Origin: Paenibacillus sp. FSL K6-1096 | GTDB lineage: Bacteria > Bacillota > Bacilli > Paenibacillales > Paenibacillaceae | Assembly (NCBI RefSeq): GCF_037977055.1 | Contig: NZ_CP150274.1 | Span: 3,534,001 to 3,598,000 of the forward strand | Length of the DNA stretch: 64,000 nucleotides | Direction of reading: 5' to 3' | Shown here: in pieces, positions 1 to 7,200 of the stretch | Numbering within the stretch: the first letter of the stretch is position 1 | Layout of the letters: each line of letters opens with the position of its first letter | The notes under the pieces: generated by a model | Databases searched by the model: none | What the model saw: only the letters and a program-made list of their open reading frames with translations | What the model was told of the DNA's origin: nothing | Translations under genes and position numbers: made by a program

Positions 1-439
1 AATAAATCTTAACCTCTTTTGTAGATTTTACCATGCCAACCTCTCCTAGTCCGAAAAAGTAGCGGTCAAACGGGTTAATCTTGGTCCGGAGAACAACAGG
101 GTACGGGTGCTTCCGGTACTCGCTCGGAGCCACACCATAGGTCATCTTGAACGCGCGCGTAAAGGCTTCATGGGACGAAAAGCCATAGTCGAGGGCAATA
201 TCCAGAATGCTTTTGCCGCTGTCCCGCACCTCCTTCAGTGCAAAAGCCAGCTTCCGGTGGCGTAGATAATCCCTAAGCTGCATCCCGGATATTTCTTTGA
301 ATTTTCTCGTCGTATGGAATTCTGAATACCCCAGCTTGTCAGCAAGCGACTGCAGCGTTATGGCTTCACTGTTATGCTGCTTAATACACTGGTCCATCTC
401 ATCGACAATGGTCTGGATTTGCCTGTGCCACTCGTACAT
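1..439 (-). CDS. AraC family regulator, N-terminal part (runs off window)
   Basis: The minus strand encodes about 146 residues starting MYEWHRQIQTIVDEMDQCIK and continuing past base 1. It is a DNA-binding AraC domain placed at the N terminus: a first helix-turn-helix around ITLQSLADKLGYSEFHTTRKF, then the second recognition part with DIALDYGFSSHEAFTRAFK and GVAPSEYRK. In proteins of this architecture the missing C terminus is usually a GyrI-like ligand-binding domain, which is inference here. The ATG at 439 was chosen because a G-rich ribosome site lies about ten bases upstream and the residues match the usual start of this family as I remember it. GTG and TTG codons upstream are in frame. 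The role is a transcriptional regulator of unknown target. Confidence 0.8.
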   Translation of the reverse strand, partial: MYEWHRQIQTIVDEMDQCIKQHNSEAITLQSLADKLGYSEFHTTRKFKEISGMQLRDYLRHRKLAFALKEVRDSGKSILDIALDYGFSSHEAFTRAFKMTYGVAPSEYRKHPYPVVLRTKINPFDRYFFGLGEVGMVKSTKEVKIY

Positions 440-509
440 CTGTCCGCTCACCCCCCGCTTCAACCGCTCTATGGCTATTTTAGGATAAGGCAAAAGGCAT
501 TTCTTGATT

Positions 510-977
510 CTACTTGCGGCATGGGAGCAGCTTGATCTCCGTAAGATTGTCGAGATTGATCTCGATCCGCAGCTCTTCATGCTCGTTGATGGCGATTAAG
601 GTCCGGTCCTCGACATGTAAATGTTTAATCGGATTGGTTGCGTCCGAGAAAAAAGCCCAAACCAAATTCCCGCCCCCATCGATGCAGGCGATGAAGCCTT
701 CATTCCCCATCTGCCCGTCCCCGCCGTAGATTGTTCCGCCCTCACAATCCAGACTCGTCCAGGCATCAACTATGGTCCAAGGGTCATCATTATACTTCAC
801 AATACTCTCAATTGTTGTGTCACACAGGGGGTGGCAGCTCATTGTACGCTCACGGGTATTCGGATCGTAACAGGTCTCGATATTGAGAATAGTAACGCTG
901 CCGTCTGCCCAAGCGACACAGTTGATCCCGGGCAGCTCACGCGCCGCCGTCCAATGCTTCTGAATGAAGTTACTCAT
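510..977 (-). CDS. hypothetical protein, 155 aa
   Basis: I do not recognise this protein. It is soluble, acidic and without signal peptide or membrane segment. It looks beta-rich with short Gly/Asp turns (YGGDGQMGNEG, CIDGGGNLVWAF) and ends in a segment where ELRIEINLDNLTEIKLLP could form strands, somewhat like single-domain immunity or beta-propeller-like proteins. It begins MSNFIQKHW after a modest ribosome site (AAAGGACAG). It sits between the AraC and MerR regulators, all on the minus strand, but the gaps of 70 to 80 bases do not prove an operon. No function is proposed. Confidence 0.6.
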   Translation of the reverse strand: MSNFIQKHWTAARELPGINCVAWADGSVTILNIETCYDPNTRERTMSCHPLCDTTIESIVKYNDDPWTIVDAWTSLDCEGGTIYGGDGQMGNEGFIACIDGGGNLVWAFFSDATNPIKHLHVEDRTLIAINEHEELRIEINLDNLTEIKLLPCRK

Positions 978-1060
978 GGTTCTGTCCTTTCATTTGGCCG
1001 GATTCCTGTCTAATATACCATTTCTGTTAAACGCCCCGTTTTCCCTTCAAAAGGTCTGGA

Positions 1061-2020
1061 TCACCCCTTCGCCTGTACGGCTATAGGGTAATAAAGATCC
1101 AACTGAAACGTTTCGTTAACAAACATATCTCCGTTGAACAGGAAGTGCTCCTCCAGCCATTGATCCGGGCCCGGCTGATATTGGCTGCTCTGCACCCATT
1201 CGTTCAAACGGCTCCAGGCATCAGGGATATCTAGCCCGTATAGGCTGGAGACGGCATAAAGACCGCCGTTCACCTGCTTAATCCGTACCTTACCCGAGGG
1301 TTCGGTGTCCTCAGAGACTGTAGCCCACATCTCGTAACCATGCTCATTCTGTGCGCCGGGCTGATTGAAGCCGAAATACCGGGTGGCCGGAGCCCGGTCT
1401 AACCCTTTTTCCTTCACCCATGCATACAGAACATTCCACGCCTCATCCTCCGGCTGATTCCCTGCGGTTGTCTGATAGTAGGCTACCTTCATCGGCTTCA
1501 ATTCGATAAACCGGACTTGATGATCCTCCAGCTTCACCCGTTGATGTTCCATTCCTCCTGATTCCTCCGTCTCTATATTTGATTCTTCTTCACAAAACAT
1601 GGCAGCAACGTCCAGATTAATCTTCTTCGACTGCTCCAGTAACAGGCCGATTGCATTGCCCTTGGCGTGCCCCTGTGCCTGCAATAATTCCACATACCGT
1701 TCGAGAAGCTCCCTGAGGACCAGCATGCTGCTGATCTCCCGCTGAACCTCTCCCAGCTTATTGCAGAATACACTGACCGCCGTTGACAGTTCAGAGGCTA
1801 ACAGAACCGCTGTAATGTCCTTTACAGAGAAGCTTAGCTGCTTCAACAGCAGGATCAGTTCAAGCTTCCTGAGCATCTCCCCGCTGTACAGGCGTTTTGC
1901 GCTTCCCGGTTCCCTGATGCTCGTAATCAGGCCGATCTCCTCGTAGTATCTTAGCGTCCGGCAGGAGACTCCGTAACGGCCCGACACCTCTCCGATTTTA
2001 CTCAGCTGAGTGGTAATCAT
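1061..2020 (-). CDS. MerR family regulator with GyrI-like effector domain
   Basis: This is a 319-residue regulator. Residues 1-70 form a MerR winged helix (KIGEVSGRYGVSCRTLRYYEEIGLI), then a dimerisation helix, then from about residue 165 a GyrI/BmrR-type ligand domain (VRFIELKPMKVAYYQTT and a WNVLYAWVKEKGL segment). Such proteins bend a promoter with an overlong spacer and activate on binding a hydrophobic ligand. The ATG at 2020 (MITTQLSK) follows AAAGGAGAAATC, a better start than the in-frame codon 30 bases upstream. The promoter immediately upstream has a 19-base spacer, the MerR signature, so autoregulation is likely. The ligand cannot be read from sequence. Confidence 0.88.
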   Translation of the reverse strand: MITTQLSKIGEVSGRYGVSCRTLRYYEEIGLITSIREPGSAKRLYSGEMLRKLELILLLKQLSFSVKDITAVLLASELSTAVSVFCNKLGEVQREISSMLVLRELLERYVELLQAQGHAKGNAIGLLLEQSKKINLDVAAMFCEEESNIETEESGGMEHQRVKLEDHQVRFIELKPMKVAYYQTTAGNQPEDEAWNVLYAWVKEKGLDRAPATRYFGFNQPGAQNEHGYEMWATVSEDTEPSGKVRIKQVNGGLYAVSSLYGLDIPDAWSRLNEWVQSSQYQPGPDQWLEEHFLFNGDMFVNETFQLDLYYPIAVQAKG

Positions 2021-2061
2021 GATTTCTCCTTTCCTGTGGCTTTGAAGCACTTCATGGCTCT

Positions 2062-2092
2062 ATCCTACAGGTTTACGTGCACGTCAAGTCAA
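2062..2092 (-). promoter_or_regulatory. MerR-type promoter with 19-bp spacer
   Basis: On the minus strand TTGACT (2092-2087) and TAGGAT (2067-2062) are separated by 19 bases. The spacer carries the palindrome ACGTGCACGT within GTTTACGTGCACGTCAAG (2071-2088). Long spacers with a central dyad are typical of promoters twisted by MerR proteins. It precedes the MerR gene starting at 2020, so it is probably its own control site. Confidence 0.6.
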
Positions 2093-2175
2093 TACCTCAG
2101 CTGTAAGAAATCTGTATATAAGGAACCTGGAGGAAAGGTTTACGTAGTAAATAAAATTAACTTGCATGGGATGTG

Positions 2176-2721
2176 ATGAATTTGACAGGACTCATTGGGT
2201 TTATAATCGTAGCCATCGGATTGGTTATAGCCGTCTGGCCTAAGGCCGCCTGGTATTTACGGCTGGGGTGGAGGTTCAAGAATGCGGAGCCCAGCGGGCT
2301 GGCCTTAGGGGCGGAACGGGTAACAGGTGTGATCCTGGTGATCGCCGGCTTCATCCTGATGGTATCAAGCTGCGCCTCAGGCAGTGCGGACCGCCATTGG
2401 GCCGAGCGGTTTAAGGAGAAGCTGGACTCGGGGCAGGTACAGGAAATCAGCATCGGCCTGATTAATCCCGCTGTATTAAGCGGGGAAGAAACCACTAAGA
2501 TGATTCAAATGATACAGGATGCAGAGCTTAGACCTTTCGATTCAGGGAATTCGTTCGGAGCCAGCAACACCGGGACGATTACCTTTACCGACCAGACCCG
2601 GGTAGATATCGTTATTCTGGGCCCGACCGGGGGAATCGAACTGCATCCCGATGATACGCAGACGGATTATGAGATCATGAGCGAAGAATTAAAGACGTGG
2701 CTTGCGAATTACGGGAACTGA
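2176..2721 (+). CDS. small membrane protein, DUF6199-like N terminus
   Basis: This is a 181-residue protein. The first hydrophobic segment (LIGFIIVAIGLVIAVWPKAAWYL, about residues 4-26) is followed by a GWRFKNAEPSGLAL stretch and a second segment (VTGVILVIAGFILMVSSCASG), which ends in a lipobox-like SSCAS. The hydrophilic remainder has no motif known to me. The N-terminal two-helix unit with WRFKNAEPS resembles the DUF6199 family of small Bacillota membrane proteins. The function is unknown. GTG at 2173 and ATG at 2176 are adjacent possible starts and both have weak ribosome sites. Confidence 0.65.
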   Translation: MNLTGLIGFIIVAIGLVIAVWPKAAWYLRLGWRFKNAEPSGLALGAERVTGVILVIAGFILMVSSCASGSADRHWAERFKEKLDSGQVQEISIGLINPAVLSGEETTKMIQMIQDAELRPFDSGNSFGASNTGTITFTDQTRVDIVILGPTGGIELHPDDTQTDYEIMSEELKTWLANYGN

Positions 2722-2729
2722 TATAGACA

Positions 2730-2758
2730 TTGTGACTGCACACGGATTGTGCTACAAT
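2730..2758 (+). promoter_or_regulatory. sigma-A promoter of the erm leader
   Basis: TTGTGA (2730-2735), a 17-base spacer and TACAAT (2753-2758) form a good sigma-A promoter. It points into the leader of the rRNA methylase gene and would start RNA near 2765, giving a leader of roughly 430 bases. Confidence 0.7.
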
Positions 2759-2793
2759 AGGTTCACTTTTAGGAACGGAGGGTTGTCCTGACG

Positions 2794-2844
2794 ATGGGTG
2801 CAGTTAATTACGGAAGATTGCGTTTTGTTACTTTGTCCCACTAA
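2794..2844 (+). CDS. erm leader peptide of the RLR class, 16 aa
   Basis: After CGGAGGG (2776-2782) an ATG opens a 16-codon frame, MGAVNYGRLRFVTLSH, ending in TAA at 2842-2844. The segment RLRFVTLSH closely matches the end of the ErmD/ErmK leader peptide (MRLRFPTLNQ), in which macrolide-bound ribosomes stall at the Arg-Leu-Arg motif. The frame lies right behind the promoter and is overlapped at its 3' end by a hairpin (2831-2861). It is therefore very probably the sensor for drug-induced expression of the methylase at 3194. That role is inferred from family knowledge. Confidence 0.8.
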   Translation: MGAVNYGRLRFVTLSH

Positions 2845-2881
2845 TTTCATAGTGAACAAAGGCTCTGCCTGCGTGCGGAGC
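2831..2881 (+). promoter_or_regulatory. two leader hairpins behind the erm leader peptide
   Basis: CTTTGT-cc-CACTA (2831-2843) pairs with TAGTG-a-ACAAAG (2850-2861) across the end of the leader reading frame. GCTCTGC (2862-2868) pairs with GCGGAGC (2875-2881). The second hairpin contains TGCCTGCG (2866-2873), which is complementary to the 5' arm of the terminator at 3135. A stalled ribosome that disturbs these hairpins could free that segment to act as an antiterminator. Confidence 0.55.
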
Positions 2882-2937
2882 AAAACGGAATCGGTCTGCC
2901 CATTTCAGGATATCCCAATGCTTGGTTAGGATAACAG

Positions 2938-2962
2938 GGGACAGCGCGTCTGTCTCTTTTTT
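2938..2962 (+). terminator. first attenuator terminator in the erm leader
   Basis: GGGACAG (2938-2944) and CTGTCTC (2950-2956) form a seven-pair stem with one wobble, and six T follow (2957-2962). It lies between the leader peptide and the erm gene with no gene ending before it, so it fits a premature terminator. Confidence 0.6.
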
Positions 2963-3134
2963 GCGTGCGTAACAACGATTATGAATGAAGAGCTCCTTCG
3001 CAAAGGACAAAGCGGAATTCTGACGTTATCCAACCTTGCAATTGAAACTCCAATTAAACTGTTGTCTGTATTTTTCTCTACGACGACCGTTTATTCGAAT
3101 GCGCACTCTACCTCTCGCTTCCCGTTTTTTCGCC

Positions 3135-3157
3135 GCAGGCATATGCCTGCTTTTTTT
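3135..3157 (+). terminator. second attenuator terminator in the erm leader
   Basis: GCAGGCAT and ATGCCTGC (3135-3150) form a perfect eight-pair stem followed by seven T (3151-3157). It ends 36 bases before the erm start codon. The 5' arm can alternatively pair with TGCCTGCG at 2866-2873 or at 3160-3167. This is the arrangement expected of transcriptional attenuation as described for ermK. Confidence 0.75.
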
Positions 3158-3193
3158 GTTGCCTGCGAACAAACAATCGGGAGGATATCAGAA

Positions 3194-4030
3194 ATGCGTA
3201 AACATGACAAAAAGCATAGAACGATAAGAAAACATAAAACGGGGCCAAATTTCACTGCCCAGCATTTGCTGCACAATCCGGCCACTATCAAAAAACTCAT
3301 TGGTATCGCGCGTCTGCAGCCGACTGATACCGTGCTGGAAATTGGTCCAGGCAAAGGAAGCCTTACGTTTCCGCTTGCCGAACGTTCCCGCAAAGTCATT
3401 GCTGTCGAGATCGATGCGGGATTTGTTCAAACACTTCGCGCTAAAGCAACAGGTTATCCGCATATTCGCATCGTACATGGTGATATAAGGAGGGTGCGGC
3501 TGCCCGCCGAACCTTTTAGCGTTGTCTCCAATATCCCTTTTTCAATTACGACGGACATTCTGGACAAGCTGCTTGGGACCGAAGGCAGTATGTTACAAAG
3601 CGGTGTTCTGATTGTCGAACAGGGGGCAGCCCGAAGATTTACTCAAAACACCTATCTGGAACCTCGTCTACTGCGGTGGAGCATGTATTTCCGGCTCGAA
3701 ATGATCGCTGTCATTCCCCGTACCCATTTTGCTCCGCCACCCGGCGTCGATGCCGCCATCTTACGGATTGTCCGCAGAGATCGCCCGTTAATCCCGGTTG
3801 GGAAAGGAAAGCAGTTCGCTGCCTTCGCTGCTTGTATGCTGCGTGATCCGCGGCTGATGACGGCGTATGCGCTCAAGAGAATTTTCACTCCGGCGCAGTT
3901 GAAGCATTCACTGCGGACCGCCAAGGCGGATCGCGAGCAACCGGTCGCGACCCTTTCGGCTGAACAGTGGGCAAGTCTGTTTATGTCCATGATTCGCCAT
4001 GTCGATTCCCCTCGATGGCCAAAAGGCTAA
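3194..4030 (+). CDS. erm: Erm-type 23S rRNA adenine-N6 methyltransferase
   Basis: This 278-residue protein belongs to the Erm/KsgA family. It has the N-terminal QHLLHNPATI segment, SAM-binding motif EIGPGKGSL, acidic residues EID and GDI, and the catalytic NIPF motif (VVSNIPFSIT) that distinguishes adenine methylases of rRNA. The C-terminal helical domain carries the PPPGVDAA segment. Erm enzymes methylate A2058 of 23S rRNA and give resistance to macrolides, lincosamides and streptogramin B. The ATG at 3194 follows GGGAGGATATCAGAA. The frame stays open upstream to 2981 but that part reads through the attenuator and is not protein-like. Leader elements upstream indicate drug-inducible expression. 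Whether the gene gives resistance in this host is not shown by sequence. Confidence 0.9.
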   Translation: MRKHDKKHRTIRKHKTGPNFTAQHLLHNPATIKKLIGIARLQPTDTVLEIGPGKGSLTFPLAERSRKVIAVEIDAGFVQTLRAKATGYPHIRIVHGDIRRVRLPAEPFSVVSNIPFSITTDILDKLLGTEGSMLQSGVLIVEQGAARRFTQNTYLEPRLLRWSMYFRLEMIAVIPRTHFAPPPGVDAAILRIVRRDRPLIPVGKGKQFAAFAACMLRDPRLMTAYALKRIFTPAQLKHSLRTAKADREQPVATLSAEQWASLFMSMIRHVDSPRWPKG

Positions 4031-4054
4031 ACAGACGGTTGGACGCATCTATAG

Positions 4055-4084
4055 AGCCCGGCCCGCGATTCCGCAGGCTGGGCT
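4055..4084 (+). terminator. possible erm terminator hairpin
   Basis: AGCCCgGCC (4055-4063) can pair with GGCtGGGCT (4076-4084), 24 bases after the erm stop. The following sequence is only weakly T-rich, so termination is uncertain. Confidence 0.35.
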
Positions 4085-4163
4085 TGTCTGCTTTGAGCTT
4101 GAATATGCACCAAAGACCCTGTATCGCCAAAACGATCAGAGTCTTTGGGTTGATGCTATCATG

Positions 4164-4193
4164 CAGCCGGGAGGAATCGGACCTCCACGGCTG
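4164..4193. repeat. strong hairpin after the SLH gene, T-arm-like
   Basis: CAGCCG-GGAGG (4164-4174) and CCTCC-a-CGGCTG (4182-4193) form an 11-pair stem with one bulge and a seven-base loop. The lower half resembles a tRNA T-arm but no complete cloverleaf fits. It lies nine bases beyond the stop of the SLH gene on the minus strand. It may stabilise or end that mRNA, but there is no T run. Confidence 0.4.
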
Positions 4194-4201
4194 TTACACT
4201 A

Positions 4202-7200
4202 CTAATCCAGTGCCCGGAGCAGGACGACAACGGCTTCGGCGCGTGTGGTCGATGCTGCCGGAGCAAACTGGCCGCCTGCTCTGCCTGCCACGATGCCCCG
4301 CGCGTAGAGCGCTTCGACTGAACCCTGCGCCCAGGCCGGGATAGCTTCTCCATCGACGAAAGGCAGTCCCGCCGACCCGCTCGCAGCGATACCGAACACC
4401 CGGGCCAAGACGACAGCCATCTCTGCGCGGGAAATCTCGCGGTTCGGCCGGAAGCTGCCATCGGCATACCCTCTGATCCATCCCAGCTCGACAGCCAGCC
4501 GGATCGATGGCTTCGCCCACTCCCCCCAGCTATGCTCATCGCTGAAGCTTGGCGCTGAGCCTGCAGCAGCATCAGGCCGCAGCGCCTGGACGAGCATTAC
4601 GATGAACTCTGCTCTTGTAACTGCCTGCCCCGGCCGGAAAGCCTGGTCCGGGTAACCCTGCACCCAGCGTTGAGATACAGCGCGCCGGATCTGCTCCTCT
4701 GCCCAGTGGCCGATCGTATCAGTGAAGACTGGCGCTACGGGCGGTTCGCTCTCCTGAGCCGGCTGTGACCCGGCCTGTGGCTTCGGCTCCATTGTCTGCT
4801 CGTCAGCAAGGCGTTGCACGGTTAGGGTGTAGATGCGCTCCATTCCATTCTCTGCCTTCACTGTGATCCGGTAACGGTTGCTTCCTAGCTGCAGCGGCCA
4901 GATCGACCCCGGTTCCAGCCTTTGCCCGTCCCCCTCCCGAGTGACCGACATAGTCGCCTTGGCATCTGCCGCTTCGACACGGAGCACCAGCTCGGTAGCC
5001 CTAGTCTCCACTTGGTAGCTTGTCGTCTCGGCATTGAAGCCCGGCGTGAGCGGGAGTACTACCCCGTCGGCTGACAGCTGCAGCACCTTCAACTGAGCGT
5101 TGTCCGAAGGGCTCGCGCCGCTGGATGGCGGTGCAGGCGGATCGACTTGCCGGATCACAGCCTGATTGTAGCTGATTATCGCCTGCTGAAGCGCTGCTGC
5201 CGCAGCATCAACATCCTGCTGGGGCGATTCTAATTGCTGTGCGACTGCCTTTGCCGCTGCAATCTCTGCTGCCAAGACAGCTCGCGCCTGCGCTGGATAT
5301 TGACCAGTTCCGGCGCCTTCTGTCGTATCTGTCAGTCGCTGTTCCGCTTGGGTGATCTGACTGTCCAGTGCAGTCAGATCAGGCAACGTCAACGTCTCGA
5401 CAGGCAGCCCCTGACTCTCCCCGGCGGCATTGTATGCCCGGATGAGGAACACATACCGTGTGCCCGGATCAAGCGCAACCGCATCATACGAACGTAATTG
5501 GTCTCCCGTCAGCTCGGCCAGCAGCCGTGCCTCTGCGCCGATATAGATCCGGTAACCTTCGATGCCGGCAAGCGCCTGCGCTTCAGGCCAGCCTAGCTTA
5601 ATATGGGATATCCCCCGATCCTCTACCTGCGCCGCCGCGCCGCTCTCCCAGTGTGGAGCATCAGGCTGCGGCACAGCAGAGGCCATGTATACTGCCAGCG
5701 CCGAAGCTATGGCCGCTCGGGCTTGCTCCACTTGTGCTGCCGTCGCTTGTGAGTTGGACGCGACAGCCTGGGCTGTCGTGATTGCGTCAACCAACGCTGT
5801 CCGCGCACTCGACGGATACTGCCCCGGATCGCTGCCCTCTTCCGTGCTCGACAGCTTCGCCTGAGCCTCTGCAATGGCTGTGTTCAGCTCAGTCTTGTCA
5901 GACTCGGATACGACAGCCGCATTGTAGATCGCGATCGCGGCGGCGAGTTCTTCCAACGCTTGTTCCACTTCTGCTGCCGTCGCCTGTGCGTTGGACGCGA
6001 CAGCCTGGGCTGTCGTGATTGCGTCACCCAACGCGGTCCGCACACTCGATGGATATTGGCCTGGGTCGCCGCCCTCTTCCGTGCTCGACAACTTCGCCTG
6101 AGCCTCTGCAATTGCTGCGTTCAGTTCAGTCTTGTCAGACTCCGATACGACGGCTGCATTGTAGGTCGCGATCGCAGCGGCGAGTTCTTCCAACGCTTGC
6201 TCCACTTGTGCTGCCGTTGCCTGTGCATTATCCGCCATCGCCTGCGCTGTCGTGATTGCGTCACCCAACGCGGTCCGCGCACTCGATGGATATTGGCCCG
6301 GGTCGGTGCCTTCGGCCGTACTTGATAGCTTCGCCTGGGCCTCTGCAATCGCTGCGTTCAGCCCAGTCTTGTCAGACTCCGGCACCACTGCCGCATTATA
6401 GGTGGCGATTGCCGAGACGAGCGCTTCCAACGCTTGCTCCACTTCTGCTGTCGTCGCCTGGGCATTGGACGCGACAGCCTGGGCTGTCGTGATTGCGTCA
6501 CCCAACGCGGTCCGCACACTCGATGGATATTGGCCTGGGTCGTTACCCTCGACCGTGCCAGCAAGCTTCGCCTGGGCCTCTGCAATCGCTGCGTTCAGTG
6601 CGGTCTTGTCAGACTCGGATACGACGGCCGCATTGTAGGTCGCGATCGCAGCGGCGAGTTCTTCCAACGCTTGCTCCACTTGTGCTGCCGTTGCCTGTGC
6701 ATTATCCGCCATCGCCTGCGCTGTCGTGATTGCGTCACCCAACGCGGTCCGCGCACTCGATGGATACTGCCCCGGATCGTTACCCTCGACCGTGCCAGCA
6801 AGCTTCGCTTGGGCCTCTGCAATCGCTGCGTTCAGCTCAGTCTTGTCCGCCTCCGGCACCTCTGCCGCGTTGTAGGTCGCGATTGCGGCGGTGAGTTCTT
6901 CCAACGCTTGTTCCACTTGTGCTGCCGCCGCTTGTGAGTTGGACGCGACGGCCTGGGCTGTCGTGATTGCGTCACCTAACGCGGTACGCGCACTCGACGA
7001 ATACTGGCCCGGGTCGGTGCCTTCGACCGTACTTGATAACTGCGCCTGGGCCTCTGCAATCGCTGCGTTCAGCTCAGTCTTGTCAGACTCCGGCACCACT
7101 GCAGCATTACAGGTTGCGATTGCCGAGACGAGTTCTTCCAACGCTTGCTCTACTTGTGCTGCCGTTGCCTGTACATTGGACGCGACGGCTTGCGCTGTCG

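Noticed and set aside
2981..3193. N-terminal extension of the erm frame (71 residues)
   Set aside because: It reads through the attenuator terminators, has no ribosome site and no family similarity. The ATG at 3194 with GGGAGG fits the Erm N terminus.
4161..4204. tRNA gene on the minus strand
   Set aside because: Only a T-arm-like hairpin is present. No anticodon arm, D-arm or 7-bp acceptor stem can be formed.
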